Below, one piece after another: positions 44,125 through 53,755 of a stretch of 64,000 nt of DNA. The translations under genes were made by a program, and so were the position numbers. How positions within the stretch are numbered: the stretch's first letter is position 1; each line of letters opens with the position of its first letter. The notes beneath the pieces were generated by a model. The model made no database searches and was not told the origin of the DNA. It saw only the letters and a list, made by a program, of their open reading frames with translations. Source of the DNA: Demequina sp. NBRC 110055 (GTDB lineage: Bacteria > Actinomycetota > Actinomycetes > Actinomycetales > Demequinaceae); contig NZ_BBRL01000010.1 in the NCBI RefSeq assembly GCF_002090135.1, forward strand, positions 124,001-188,000, in the 5' to 3' direction.

Positions 44125-45987
44125 ATGAGCAACGACGTCACTCTTCCCGCCCTTGGCGAGTCCGTCACCGAGGGCACCGTCACCCGCTGGCTGAAGAACA
44201 TCGGCGACACCGTCGAGGTCGACGAGCCCCTCCTCGAGGTCTCGACCGACAAGGTCGACACCGAGATCCCCTCGCCCGTCGCCGGCACCCTCCTCGAGAT
44301 CCTCGTGAACGAGGACGAGGACGCCGAGGTGGGCGCGGTGCTGGCCCGCATCGGCGAGGCCGGTGAAGCCCCCTCGGGCGGCTCGGCCCCCGCCGCCGAG
44401 TCTGCTCCCGCGCAGGAGTCTGCTCCCGCGCAGGAGTCCGCGCCGGCGCCTGCGCAGGCCGAGCCCGCCGCCACCCCTGCCGCCGAGGCCGCCGCGCCCG
44501 CGCAGCAGGAGCAGGCCGCGCCTGCCGAGCCCTCGGCTCCCGCCGCCCCTGGTGGTGCGGGCCAGGACGTGACGCTCCCCGCCCTGGGCGAGTCCGTCAC
44601 CGAGGGCACCGTCACGCGCTGGCTCAAGTCCGTGGGTGAGGCCGTCGAGGTCGACGAGCCCCTCCTCGAGGTCTCGACCGACAAGGTCGACACCGAGATC
44701 CCGTCGCCCATCGCCGGCACCCTCCTCGAGATCCTCGTGAACGAGGACGAGGACGCCGAGGTCGGTGCTGTCCTCGCCCGCATCGGCGAGGCGGGCGCCG
44801 CGCCCGCGGAGCAGTCGGCTCCCGCGGCGGCGTCCGCCCATGCGCAGGAATCCGCTCCCGCACAGGAGTCGGCTCCCGCTCAAGAGTCGGCCCCGGCCCA
44901 GTCGTCTGCCCCTGCAGCGGAGTCGGCTCCGGCCATCCAGCCCGCGGCCGTGGCATCGGCTCCCGAGCCGACCCCGGCTCCTGCCGCTCCGGCCGCTCCC
45001 CAGCCTCAGACCGAGGCTCCCGTGGCCGCATCGGCCCCGGCCGCTTCGCAGGGTGAGGGTTCGGGCTACGTCACGCCGATCGTGCGCAAGCTCGCCAAGG
45101 AGCGCGGCGTGGACCTCGCGTCCGTGACCGGCACCGGCGTGGGCGGACGCATCCGCAAGGAGGACGTGCTCGCCGCCGCTGAGAAGGCCCCCGCAGCCCC
45201 GTCGGCGGCGCCCGCCGCCGCATCGGCCCCCGCCCCCCAGGCATCGGCCAACGAGGTCGAGGTCTCGGAGCTGCGCGGCCAGACGGTCAAGATGACCCGC
45301 ATCCGCAAGATCACCGCGGACAAGATGATGGAGTCGCTGCACGGCATGGCGCAGCTCACCTCCGTCGTCGAGGTCGACTGCACCAAGATCTGGGCGCTGC
45401 GCGCGAAGAGCAAGGCCGCGTTCTCCGAGAAGCACGGCGTGAACCTCACGTTCCTGCCGTTCTTCACCCGCGCGGTCGCGATCGCGCTGCAGGAGCACGC
45501 GTTCCTCAACGCCTCGGTGGACGGCGACTCGATCGTCTACCACCCGTCAGTGAACCTGTCCCTCGCGGTCGACACCGAAAAGGGCCTCATGCTGCCGACG
45601 CTGCGTGACGCCGACTCGAAGACCATCGTCGAGCACGCTCAGGGGATCGTCGACCTCGCCGGCAAGGCCCGCAACGGCGGTCTCAAGTCCGACGAGATCT
45701 CGGGCGGCACGTTCTCGGTGACCAACACCGGCTCGGGCGGCACCCTGTTCGACACCCCCATCGTCCCCTCCCCCCAGGTCGGCATTCTCGCCACCTGCGC
45801 GATCGTCAAGAAGCCGGTCGTCGTGAAGGGGCCGGACGGTGAGGACGTCATCTCGGTGCGTCCCATGGCCTACCTGCCCCTCAGCTACGACCACCGCATC
45901 GTCGACGGTGCCGACGCCGCCCGCTTCCTGCAGACGGTCAAGCGCATCATCGAGGCTGGCGAGTTCGAGTCCGAGTTGGGCCTGTAG
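44125..45987 (+). CDS. sucB: 2-oxoacid dehydrogenase E2 (SucB/DlaT type) with two lipoyl domains
   Basis: 620 residues. Two N-terminal lipoyl domains, each with [14 protein letters not shown] carrying the lipoylated lysine, are joined by Ala/Pro/Gln/Glu/Ser-rich linkers with [12 protein letters not shown] repeats. An E3-binding domain ([34 protein letters not shown]) follows, then the acyltransferase domain with [14 protein letters not shown]. It is likely the shared E2 of pyruvate and 2-oxoglutarate dehydrogenase complexes, as in M. tuberculosis DlaT (Rv2215), which has similar neighbours. The two lipoyl segments are almost identical in DNA. Confidence 0.95.
   Translation: MSNDVTLPALGESVTEGTVTRWLKNIGDTVEVDEPLLEVSTDKVDTEIPSPVAGTLLEILVNEDEDAEVGAVLARIGEAGEAPSGGSAPAAESAPAQESAPAQESAPAPAQAEPAATPAAEAAAPAQQEQAAPAEPSAPAAPGGAGQDVTLPALGESVTEGTVTRWLKSVGEAVEVDEPLLEVSTDKVDTEIPSPIAGTLLEILVNEDEDAEVGAVLARIGEAGAAPAEQSAPAAASAHAQESAPAQESAPAQESAPAQSSAPAAESAPAIQPAAVASAPEPTPAPAAPAAPQPQTEAPVAASAPAASQGEGSGYVTPIVRKLAKERGVDLASVTGTGVGGRIRKEDVLAAAEKAPAAPSAAPAAASAPAPQASANEVEVSELRGQTVKMTRIRKITADKMMESLHGMAQLTSVVEVDCTKIWALRAKSKAAFSEKHGVNLTFLPFFTRAVAIALQEHAFLNASVDGDSIVYHPSVNLSLAVDTEKGLMLPTLRDADSKTIVEHAQGIVDLAGKARNGGLKSDEISGGTFSVTNTGSGGTLFDTPIVPSPQVGILATCAIVKKPVVVKGPDGEDVISVRPMAYLPLSYDHRIVDGADAARFLQTVKRIIEAGEFESELGL
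44210..44330 (+). repeat. Lipoyl-domain direct repeat, unit 1
   Basis: A 121-base segment repeated 432 bases downstream (44642-44762) with only two differences that I can see, third-codon positions included. Confidence 0.85.
44642..44762 (+). repeat. Lipoyl-domain direct repeat, unit 2
   Basis: Second copy of the 121-base lipoyl segment. Flanking lipoyl sequence is similar but more diverged, so the identical core looks recently copied or homogenised. Confidence 0.85.
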
Positions 45988-45993
45988 CACCCC

Positions 45994-46887
45994 ATGCGCG
46001 TCGTCATCGCTGGCTCGTCCGGCCTCATCGGCACTGCCCTGCAGCAGTCGTTGAGGTCGGACGGCCACGATGTCGTCTCGCTCGTGCGCCGCGAGGCGCG
46101 CGGCCCGCGGGAATCCTCGTGGGATCCCCAGCGCGGCCAGGTCGACATCGACCTCATCCAGACGGCCGATGCCGTGGTCAACCTGGCGGGCGCGTCCATC
46201 GGTGGCAAACGCCTCACCTCTTCCTATGCGGACGTGGTGCTGCAGTCGCGGCTCGATGCGACCTCCACGCTCGTGAACGGCCTGATCAAGGCCGACTTCT
46301 CCGGCGTCCTCCTGCAGGGCTCGGCCATGGGTTACTACGGTGCCCGCGGCGAGGAGCGGCTGTCCGAACGCTCCGGCCCCGGCGACACGCTGTTGGCGCG
46401 CATCGTCACGCAGTGGGAGGCCGCCGCTCGGCCCGCCGTCGATGCCGGCATCCGCACGGTCTTTTGCCGCACCGGCCTCGTCCTGGCCGGCCATGGCGGC
46501 TTCGCCGAACGCTTGCTCCCCCTCGTCAAGCGGGGGCTCCTGCGGTCGCTGGGCTCCGGCGATGCGTGGCACTCATGGATCGCCCTCGAGGACCAGGTGC
46601 GCGCCCAACGCTTCCTGCTCGACTCGGACCACGCCGGTCCGGCCAACATCATCGCGCCCATCGCCGTGCGCGACCGTGAACTCATCCGGGTGATGAGCAA
46701 CGCCGCCGGGAAGTCCCCTGGCCTGCCCGTGCCCGCGACGGCGCTACGCCTGGCCATCGGCCCCGCCATCGAGGACCTGCTGTCCAGCCAGCTCGCCACT
46801 CCCGGCGTGTTGACGCGGCTGGGCTTCGAGTGGCTCTACCCGGAAATCACCGCGGCGGCGCACCACGTCATCGCCACGGCCGCCTAG
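45994..46887 (+). CDS. TIGR01777-family epimerase-like protein
   Basis: 297 residues. N-terminal nucleotide-binding motif VVIAGSSGLIGTALQ, AVVNLAGASIGGKR, and a C-terminal DUF1731-like region (LSSQLATPGVLTRLGFEWLYPEI). This SulA/YfcH-like SDR branch has no firm function. In M. tuberculosis the homologue (Rv2216) sits between dlaT and lipB. Six bases after sucB, so it is probably in the same operon. Confidence 0.9.
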   Translation: MRVVIAGSSGLIGTALQQSLRSDGHDVVSLVRREARGPRESSWDPQRGQVDIDLIQTADAVVNLAGASIGGKRLTSSYADVVLQSRLDATSTLVNGLIKADFSGVLLQGSAMGYYGARGEERLSERSGPGDTLLARIVTQWEAAARPAVDAGIRTVFCRTGLVLAGHGGFAERLLPLVKRGLLRSLGSGDAWHSWIALEDQVRAQRFLLDSDHAGPANIIAPIAVRDRELIRVMSNAAGKSPGLPVPATALRLAIGPAIEDLLSSQLATPGVLTRLGFEWLYPEITAAAHHVIATAA

Positions 46888-46898
46888 CACCGCTCCTG

Positions 46899-48137
46899 CT
46901 AGGGCGCCCGCGCCGCGACCACGCGCCACGCGTCGCCGTTCCATGCCAGGTCGATCCTCACGCTCTCGTCGCGCGCCGCAACCGCCTGCGTCGCGGTGGC
47001 GTCACGTCGACGGTGGGCGCTGAGCGTGTAGGTCAGGTCCACCGTGGCGGACGCATCGGTGCGTGACACCAGCGTCGCCTCCGCGACGTCCACGGTCAGC
47101 CCCTCATAGGCCAGGGTGCCCGCGGCCAACAGCGCCGCGGTGCTTTCCACGTCGTCCACGACGGCGCCATCGCCGGCGACGGTGGCACGCAGCGCGGCAC
47201 CGTCACTGGCCGCCAGTGCGGCAACGCGGCGTTCGGTGAGGTCGACGGCCGCGATGGCGGGATCGCTCGGCGCGCCGGGCTCCGTCACCGTCGCGCTATC
47301 CGCCGTGCCGGCCGATGCCGTCTCGACGACCCCGTCGAGCAGCGGGGGCACGGCAATCGTGAGCCAGCATGCTGCGGCGACGGCCGCCGCGACGACCGTC
47401 GCTCGTGCGGCGAATCTGCGTGCGCGCCACCACCGTCCTTCACGGATGCGCTCGGTCCGCTCGACCGCCCGGGAGCGCACCGCTGCGGCGACGTCCCGCG
47501 TAGGAACGGCTACCGGGACCGCCGGACCGGCCCGTGCGATCAGGGCGCTCACCTGAATGGCCGTCGGGCGTGCGGCGGCGTTGGCGACGACGAGGGCGGC
47601 GGTGAGTCGGCGCACCTCCGTCTCGTCCTCGGCGCGCACCGCCCAGCGCATCAGGCGCCCCAGGGCGTAGACGTCGGCGCGCTCGGTGTGCGCCCCGGCG
47701 ACACGCTCGGGCGCACGGAACCCGGGTGTCCCACGCTCATCGTCCCGGACAGCGGCGAGGGTATCCACGAGGGTGATCCCGCCCGCGCGCACCAGCACGT
47801 TTGCCGGAGAGACGTCCCCGTGCACGAGCCCGGCCGCGTGCATGGCCGCGAGGGCATCGGCCACGCTCCTGCCGAGCCATCGCACCTCTGGCGCCGTCAG
47901 CGGCGGCCGGTGCGCGGCCACCTGGGTGAGGTCCATGCCCTCGACGATCGGGACGCGCGCCACGACGTCACCGGCTGGTCCATCCTCGATCCCGTCGGGG
48001 GCGAGCACATCGTCGCGAGCGAGCGACGCGAGGCGGACGGCGCGGCGTCGTGCGCGCTCCCTCAGCGCCGGCCCCTGGCCGAGCGTGCGGCGGAGCCAGG
48101 CGGGCGCTGTCGCAGCGGGCGCTAAGGAGACGGACAT
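46899..48137 (-). CDS. Lysine-free protein kinase-like membrane protein
   Basis: 412 residues. The C-lobe of a Ser/Thr kinase is clear: LVHGDVSPANVLV (106-116, HGD in place of HRD, Asn113 kept), LVDTLAAV (Asp125 in place of DFG), GTPGFRAPERV and ADVYALGRL. The N-lobe is shortened, lacks a glycine-rich loop, and the entire protein has no lysine, so the strand 3 ATP-binding Lys is absent. One membrane helix (about 244-267) leads to an extracellular NTF2/SnoaL-like tail. Probably a pseudokinase or sensor. Downstream of the MMPL gene on the same strand. Confidence 0.78.
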   Translation of the reverse strand: MSVSLAPAATAPAWLRRTLGQGPALRERARRRAVRLASLARDDVLAPDGIEDGPAGDVVARVPIVEGMDLTQVAAHRPPLTAPEVRWLGRSVADALAAMHAAGLVHGDVSPANVLVRAGGITLVDTLAAVRDDERGTPGFRAPERVAGAHTERADVYALGRLMRWAVRAEDETEVRRLTAALVVANAAARPTAIQVSALIARAGPAVPVAVPTRDVAAAVRSRAVERTERIREGRWWRARRFAARATVVAAAVAAACWLTIAVPPLLDGVVETASAGTADSATVTEPGAPSDPAIAAVDLTERRVAALAASDGAALRATVAGDGAVVDDVESTAALLAAGTLAYEGLTVDVAEATLVSRTDASATVDLTYTLSAHRRRDATATQAVAARDESVRIDLAWNGDAWRVVAARAP

Positions 48138-48138
48138 G

Positions 48139-48173
48139 CGTTCAGCCTGCCGCAGGGGGCGGCAGGCTGAACG
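48139..48173 (-). promoter_or_regulatory. Hairpin abutting the kinase-like start codon
   Basis: Perfect 15-bp arms (48139-48153 and 48159-48173) with an AGGGG loop end one base before the ATG of the kinase-like gene. It occupies the place of the ribosome site. It may end the MMPL transcript or fold over the start. Confidence 0.65.
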
Positions 48174-48186
48174 TTTTCCACAGGGA

Positions 48187-50382
48187 TTAATCGGTGATGC
48201 GCGAGCTCCACGGCCACCACGAGCGCTTGCCGACGTCCGCCACCAGCCCGGGCACCAGGAGGGAGCGCACCACGAAGGTGTCGATCAGCACGCCGAGGCC
48301 CACGATCACCGCGATCTGCGCGAGGAAGATCAGCGGGATCACGCCGAGCGCCGCGAACGTCGCGGCAAGGACGATGCCCGCCGAGGTGATCACGCCGCCG
48401 GTCACGGCCAGCGCCCGGCGGATGCCGGCGCGGTTGCCATGCGCGAGCGACTCCTCTCGCGCCCGCGACATCAGGAAGATCGAATAGTCGACTCCCAGCG
48501 CCACGAGGAACACGAAGCCGAGCAGCGGCACCGAGGGATCGGAGCCAGGGAAGCCGAACACGTGGTTGAACAGCAGCGCGGACAGGCCAATGGTCGCGCC
48601 GTAGGACACGATATTGGCGACGACGATCAGCAGGGGCGCCACGACCGCGCGCAGGAGCAGCACCAAGACGACGAAAATCACGGCAAGGATCGTCGGCAGG
48701 ATGATCGCCGTGTCCCGCTGCGTCGTCAGACGCGTGTCGAGCTGCTCGGCGGCCGTGCCGCCGACGAGGGCGTCGTCGGCCAAGGGGTGCACGACGTCGC
48801 GCACGTCCTGGACGATGTCCGCAGCCTCGTTCGAGCTCGACGAGACCTGCGTGATGGCGACGACCTCCACCCGGCCGTCGACGACAATCGGGTCCTCGGG
48901 CCCGGCGACGCCCGCGGGGGCGCCCTGGGCCACGGACGGCGTCAACAGGTAGGCGTCCTCGATGCCGTCGACGCCAGCGGTGGCCTCCACGGTGGCCTCG
49001 GCCTGATCCTCGGGAACGATGATGCGGATGGGCGACGAGGCGCCGGCATCGAAGTGGTCCTCCAGGACCGCGGTGCCCTTCACGGAGTCCGTGTCGCGGG
49101 TGAAGACCTCCTGCTGGCCCAGGCCCGAGGCCTGGAACGTGGGCACAAAGGCCGCGAAAACCAACAACCCCGCGCCGGCTGCGATCCAGGTGCGACGCGG
49201 GTGGGCGTCGACGCCGCGCGCGACCCGAGCCCAGAATCCCTTGCCCTGCGAGGGGTCGGCGACCACGGCATCGGCCGCGTCCTCGCGATAGCGAGGCATC
49301 GCGGGCCAGAACACGCCGCGCGCGTGCTTGCCGCCGATGAGCAACAGGGCGGGCAGCAACGTCAGCGCCGCGATCAGTGCCGAGACGATGCCCAGAGCGC
49401 CGGCCGGGCCGAGCGCTGCATTCGACTTAAGGTCGCTCAAGAGGAGCACCAACAGGCCGAGGATGACGGTGATGGCGGAGGCCGCGATGGGCTCGACGGA
49501 CCGCCTCCACGCCTTTGCCATGGCGGTGTACGGCGACGGGGTGCGCAGGAGCTCCTCGCGATAGCGGGCAACCATCAGGAGCGCGTAGTCGGTCGTGGCG
49601 CCCACGACGAGGATGAACATGATGCCCTGAGCCTGGCCGTTGAGGGTGATCATGTCGGCGTCGGCCATGGCGTAGACCGCGAGGATGGCGCCCGTGAGCG
49701 CGATCATGGCGGTGCTGAGCACCAGCAGCGGCAGGACGGGGCTGCGGTAGACGATCAAGAGGATCACGAGGACGACGGCGAGCGCGACGAGAAGCAGGAT
49801 GCCGTCGATACCCGCGAAGGCCTCGAGCAGGTCAGCAAGAATGCCGAGCGCGCCGGTGAGGTGTCCCTCAAGGTCCGTGTCCTGCTCGGCCCACACGGCG
49901 CGGATGGTCTGCGCGACGGATTCGCCGAGCGTGCCCTCGCCCACGGCTTCCTCAGCGACGCCAGAGTCGATGGAGAACGCGACCAGCGCGGCCTCGCCGT
50001 CCTCGCTCGGCACCACCTGAGGAGCCTGCTGGCCGGCCGGAGGGGACAGCACCTCGCCGACCGTGCGGCCCTCGGCATCGCCCTCGATGGGCATGGCGAC
50101 GACGTCGTCGACGAAGGACTCGACCTGGGCGAGGTCCTCCTCACCTGTGACGCCATCGACGACGAAGATGCCCGGCAGGCTCGTGACGGGCGAGAACTCG
50201 CGGTGCTGTTCGGCGGCGAGGGTGGACTCGGCCGAGGACGGCAGGAAGGCTGCCGAGTCATTCTCTTGGACATCGGACAGCTTGCCGAATGTCTGGCCGC
50301 CGGCGCCTCCGATGGCAAGCCACGCGACGATCACGACGACGAGAACCAGGGGGCGCCACCAGGTGCGCTGCGACGTTGACAT
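48187..50382 (-). CDS. MMPL-family RND transporter
   Basis: 731 residues with the duplicated layout of MMPL/HpnN exporters: helix, large extracellular loop, helix cluster, twice. VGATTDYALLMVARYREEL and LGVDYSIFLMSRAREE are the paired intramembrane motifs with the proton-carrying Asp-Tyr. Actinobacterial relatives export lipids or drugs; the substrate here is unknown. There is no adjacent TetR gene. Divergent from lipB with two dyads between. Confidence 0.9.
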   Translation of the reverse strand: MSTSQRTWWRPLVLVVVIVAWLAIGGAGGQTFGKLSDVQENDSAAFLPSSAESTLAAEQHREFSPVTSLPGIFVVDGVTGEEDLAQVESFVDDVVAMPIEGDAEGRTVGEVLSPPAGQQAPQVVPSEDGEAALVAFSIDSGVAEEAVGEGTLGESVAQTIRAVWAEQDTDLEGHLTGALGILADLLEAFAGIDGILLLVALAVVLVILLIVYRSPVLPLLVLSTAMIALTGAILAVYAMADADMITLNGQAQGIMFILVVGATTDYALLMVARYREELLRTPSPYTAMAKAWRRSVEPIAASAITVILGLLVLLLSDLKSNAALGPAGALGIVSALIAALTLLPALLLIGGKHARGVFWPAMPRYREDAADAVVADPSQGKGFWARVARGVDAHPRRTWIAAGAGLLVFAAFVPTFQASGLGQQEVFTRDTDSVKGTAVLEDHFDAGASSPIRIIVPEDQAEATVEATAGVDGIEDAYLLTPSVAQGAPAGVAGPEDPIVVDGRVEVVAITQVSSSSNEAADIVQDVRDVVHPLADDALVGGTAAEQLDTRLTTQRDTAIILPTILAVIFVVLVLLLRAVVAPLLIVVANIVSYGATIGLSALLFNHVFGFPGSDPSVPLLGFVFLVALGVDYSIFLMSRAREESLAHGNRAGIRRALAVTGGVITSAGIVLAATFAALGVIPLIFLAQIAVIVGLGVLIDTFVVRSLLVPGLVADVGKRSWWPWSSRITD

Positions 50383-50397
50383 GCTCCTCCTAACAAG

Positions 50398-50429
50398 GGT
50401 GGCGCCACCGTATTCCCACAGTTGTGGGA
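50398..50429. promoter_or_regulatory. Two operator-like dyads between MMPL gene and lipB
   Basis: GGTGGCGCCACC (50398-50409, perfect 12-bp palindrome) and TCCCACAGTTGTGGGA (50414-50429, perfect 7-bp arms), 16-47 bases before the MMPL start. Possible repressor sites; the regulator is not in the window. Confidence 0.5.
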
Positions 50430-50491
50430 TTGTGATCCGCCTGAGGGATGAGTTCTTCGACCGCCGGTCAACGCGTTAGCCTGAGGACCTT

Positions 50492-51196
50492 ATGGAGATC
50501 CTCCCAGTTGGACTCGGTGAGCGCCTCGTGCCATATCACGAGGCGTGGGACCTGCAGCGGCGCTTGCACGCCTCTAGGGTCGCCGACGAGGCGTCCGACG
50601 CCGTCGTTCTCGTCGAACACGAGGACGTCTATACGGCCGGCAAGCGCACGGCGACATGGGACCGCCCCACCGACGGCACCCCTGTGGTCGACGTCGATCG
50701 CGGCGGTCGGATCACCTGGCACGGCCCCGGCCAGCTCGTGGGCTATCCCATCGTCCGCCTCGCCGAGCCCGTCGACGTGGTGCGTTACGTGCGCCAGCTC
50801 GAGCAGGCGGTCATGGACCTGTGCGCCTCGTACGGACTCGAGACCATGCGCGTCGCGGACCGCTCCGGTGTGTGGCTTCCCGCTACTGCCACGCGACGCG
50901 AGCGCAAGATCTGCGCCATCGGCGTGCGCGTCGCCAAGGGCGTCACGATGCACGGCTTCGCCTTGAACTGCAACCCGGCCCTGGACCGCTTCGACGCGAT
51001 CGTGCCATGCGGCATTTCCGACGCCGATGTGACGTCACTGTCGCGTGAATTGGGGCGCGACGTGAGCATCGCCGAGGTGGTCGCGCCGCTCACCACGTTC
51101 CTCGAGGACGCGCTCGCCCCCGTACGCTGGGAGACACAGGAGCGCACCCCCGCCCCGGACAGCTTCGTCCCCGACCCCCACAAGGAGCTCGCGTGA
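50492..51196 (+). CDS. lipB: Octanoyl-[acyl-carrier-protein] transferase
   Basis: 234 residues. Transfers octanoyl from ACP to lipoyl domains. [17 protein letters not shown], the lysine in [24 protein letters not shown] and the catalytic Cys in [14 protein letters not shown] are present. Its product is used by LipA (overlapping by four bases) on the E2 proteins encoded about 5 kb upstream, so lipoate synthesis and its target are neighbours. Confidence 0.95.
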   Translation: MEILPVGLGERLVPYHEAWDLQRRLHASRVADEASDAVVLVEHEDVYTAGKRTATWDRPTDGTPVVDVDRGGRITWHGPGQLVGYPIVRLAEPVDVVRYVRQLEQAVMDLCASYGLETMRVADRSGVWLPATATRRERKICAIGVRVAKGVTMHGFALNCNPALDRFDAIVPCGISDADVTSLSRELGRDVSIAEVVAPLTTFLEDALAPVRWETQERTPAPDSFVPDPHKELA

Positions 51197-52218
51197 CCCT
51201 CGCCCCCGAAGGCCGTCGCATGCTACGCATCGAGGCCCGCAATGCCGAGACCCCCATCGAGCGCAAGCCCGAATGGATCCGCACCAAGGCGACCATGGGT
51301 CCCGAGTACACCGAGCTCAAGTCGCTCGTGAAGGGCGGCGGCCTGCACACCGTGTGTGAGGAGGCGGGCTGCCCCAACATCTTCGAGTGCTGGGAGGACC
51401 GCGAGGCGACGTTCCTCATCGGCGGCGCCCAGTGCACCAGGCGATGCGACTTCTGCCAGATCGACACCGGTAAGCCCAGTGCCCTGGACCGCATGGAGCC
51501 TCTCAAGGTCGCCAAGTCCGTTCAGCAGATGGGCCTCAAGTACTCGACCGTCACCGGCGTGGCCCGTGACGACCTCGACGACGGCGGCGCGTGGCTGTAC
51601 GCCGAGACGGTGCGCCAGATCCACGAGCTCAACCCCGGTACGGGCGTGGAACTCCTCATCCCCGACTTCAACGCCGACCCCGATCAGCTGGCCGAGGTGT
51701 TCTCCTCGCGCCCCGAGGTGCTGGCCCACAACGTCGAGACCGTGCCGCGCATCTTCAAGCGCATCCGCCCCGCCTTCCGCTACGAGCGCTCGCTCGAGGT
51801 CATCAGCAGGGCGCAGGCCGACGGCTTCGTCACGAAGTCCAACCTCATTCTCGGCATGGGCGAGACCATGGAGGAGGTGCTCCAGGCGCTGCAGGACCTG
51901 CACGACGCCGGCACCGACCTCATCACCATCACCCAGTACCTGCGCCCCTCCCCCCGCCACCACCCGGTGGAGCGCTGGGTGAAGCCCGAGGAGTTCGTGG
52001 ACCTCTCCGAGGCGGCCGAGGAGATCGGCTTCCTGGGCGTCATGTCCGGTCCCCTGGTGCGCTCGAGCTACCGTGCCGGCCGGCTGTGGGGTCAGGCCAT
52101 GACCAGCAAGGGCCGCCCCATCCCCGAGTCGCTCGCTCACCTGGGTGAGCCGATGGAGGCACGCCAGGAGGCCGCCGCACTGCTCACGTGGGCGGCTCCC
52201 CAGCGTCCGTCCTGCTGA
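51193..52218 (+). CDS. lipA: Lipoyl synthase
   Basis: 341 residues, radical SAM enzyme inserting two sulfurs. The auxiliary cluster motif [13 protein letters not shown] and the radical SAM motif CTRRCDFC are intact, and the C-terminal serine ligand of the auxiliary cluster fits [11 protein letters not shown] start inside the lipB stop (GTGA). An A-type Fe-S carrier is encoded at 14.8 kb. Confidence 0.97.
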   Translation: MTLAPEGRRMLRIEARNAETPIERKPEWIRTKATMGPEYTELKSLVKGGGLHTVCEEAGCPNIFECWEDREATFLIGGAQCTRRCDFCQIDTGKPSALDRMEPLKVAKSVQQMGLKYSTVTGVARDDLDDGGAWLYAETVRQIHELNPGTGVELLIPDFNADPDQLAEVFSSRPEVLAHNVETVPRIFKRIRPAFRYERSLEVISRAQADGFVTKSNLILGMGETMEEVLQALQDLHDAGTDLITITQYLRPSPRHHPVERWVKPEEFVDLSEAAEEIGFLGVMSGPLVRSSYRAGRLWGQAMTSKGRPIPESLAHLGEPMEARQEAAALLTWAAPQRPSC

Positions 52219-52270
52219 GGGCGAACGGCGCGCCCCACGCGTCCGCGCGGCGACTAGACTGTGGCGCATC

Positions 52271-52966
52271 ATGGCGAAAGAACCCGAGAAGCGGCCGCGT
52301 TGGTACAAGCTCGTAGCGCAGGCCTATAAGTCCACGGCCCCCTACGACAAGTGGCTGCTGCCGCTGATGATCGCGATCCCCGTGGTCGTGATCGGCATCG
52401 GCGTGCTCATCGGCCTGCTGTCGGGCTCCACCTGGATCCTGGTCTACTCGATCATCTTCGCGGTGCTGGTCGCCGCACTCGCGGCCATGTATGTGCTGAC
52501 GCGCCGCTTCGAGCGCAACGCCTACATCCGTATGGAGGGTCAGCCCGGCGCCTCGATCTCGATCGCCCAGTCGATCCGTTCGGGCTGGCAGTTCAACGAA
52601 GAGCCCGTCTCCGTCGACCCGCGCGGCAAGGGCATCGTCTTTCAAGGTGTCGGCAAGGGCGGCGTGATCTTGCTCGCCGAGGGCGGCAACGGTGCGCGCA
52701 AGCCGGTCGAGGCGACCCAGCGCCGCATCACCAAGCTGGTGCCCGGCGTGCCCGTACACGTGATCTATGAAGGCACCGGCGAGGGCCAGGTCCCGCTCAA
52801 GAGCCTTGTCAAGGCCATCAAGAAGCACAAGAAGGCGCTGACCAAGGCGCAGCGCTCGCAGGTGGCGGCCCGCCTGAACGCCATCGGCGGCGCCAAGCTG
52901 CCGCTGCCCAAGGGTGTGGATCCCATGCGCGCGCGCCCCGATCGCAAGGCCATGCGCGGTCGCTAA
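52271..52966 (+). CDS. DUF4191 membrane protein
   Basis: 231 residues. Two helices (LLPLMIAIPVVVIGIGVLIGLLSG and LVYSIIFAVLVAALAAMYVLT) and a basic C-terminal half (LVKAIKKHKKALTKAQRSQ). Matches the DUF4191 family that follows lipA in actinobacteria (Rv2219). Function unknown; the link with lipoate genes is conserved. Followed by a strong terminator. Confidence 0.9.
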   Translation: MAKEPEKRPRWYKLVAQAYKSTAPYDKWLLPLMIAIPVVVIGIGVLIGLLSGSTWILVYSIIFAVLVAALAAMYVLTRRFERNAYIRMEGQPGASISIAQSIRSGWQFNEEPVSVDPRGKGIVFQGVGKGGVILLAEGGNGARKPVEATQRRITKLVPGVPVHVIYEGTGEGQVPLKSLVKAIKKHKKALTKAQRSQVAARLNAIGGAKLPLPKGVDPMRARPDRKAMRGR

Positions 52967-52980
52967 CTCGCACGAACGTC

Positions 52981-53020
52981 ACGAACGCCGCTCCTCCCAC
53001 TCGGGAGGAGCGGCGTTCGT
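52981..53020. terminator. Terminator after the DUF4191 gene
   Basis: A perfect 18-bp stem (52981-52998 with 53003-53020) and four-base loop ACTC, between convergent genes. Confidence 0.88.
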
Positions 53021-53059
53021 CGTTTGTCCCGCCCTGTGGGGCCGATGCCGCGGCTGGGT

Positions 53060-53755
53060 TCAGTCGATCGTGAGGCCGATACGCCCGTCGGGCGCCGTAC
53101 CGACACTCACCTGGGTGAGGTCGTCCACATGCGGCAGCGCGTCAAGCACCTCGGAGCGACCGTGGCCGACGACGACCACGCGGCAGCCCGCGGCCAGGCC
53201 GGCCCGCGCGCCCGCGTCGGTGTCCTCGAACACCACACACTCGGCGGGGTCGAGTCCGAGCGCTGCGGCGGCGGCGGCGAAGCCCTCGGGATCGGGCTTG
53301 CCGTGCGCGACATCGTCGGCGCCGATCAGCACGTCCGGCACGTCGATGCCCACCGCAGCGATGCGCGCCCTGGCAGGCTCACGGATCGCGGAGGTCACCA
53401 CGGCCCAGCGCTCACGCGGCAGCGCGTGCACCAGCGCCTTCGCACCGGGGATCTCGACGACCGCGTCGAAGGCGGTGGCCTCCAGGTGGTGAATGTGGTC
53501 GATCCAGTGGGCGATCTGATCCTCGTCGTCGAGGTAGCTCGCGACGGTCGCGCGGGACGGGCGCCCGTGGGCGAAGGCGCGCACCTCGACGCCGTCGAAC
53601 CCGTGGGCGTCGGAGAACTCATTCCAGATGAGGTCGACAAGGGCATTGGAGTCGACCAGGGTGCCGTCCATATCGAAGAGCACGCCCGCGACGTTGAGTT
53701 GCTCGCCCGGGTGCGGGGTCGGGCCGGAGCCAGCCGCGGCATCGGCCCCGCTCAC
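53060..53755 (-). CDS. HAD-family sugar phosphatase
   Basis: 231 residues, beta-phosphoglucomutase-like HAD hydrolase. Motif I LFDMDGTLVDSN, motif II VVTSA, motif III GKPDPEG and motif IV FEDTDAG are all intact. The small cap suggests a sugar phosphate substrate such as glycerol or hexose phosphates. GTG start overlaps the RDD gene stop by four bases. M. tuberculosis lacks it between Rv2219 and glnA1 as far as I recall. Confidence 0.88.
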   Translation of the reverse strand: MSGADAAAGSGPTPHPGEQLNVAGVLFDMDGTLVDSNALVDLIWNEFSDAHGFDGVEVRAFAHGRPSRATVASYLDDEDQIAHWIDHIHHLEATAFDAVVEIPGAKALVHALPRERWAVVTSAIREPARARIAAVGIDVPDVLIGADDVAHGKPDPEGFAAAAAALGLDPAECVVFEDTDAGARAGLAAGCRVVVVGHGRSEVLDALPHVDDLTQVSVGTAPDGRIGLTID

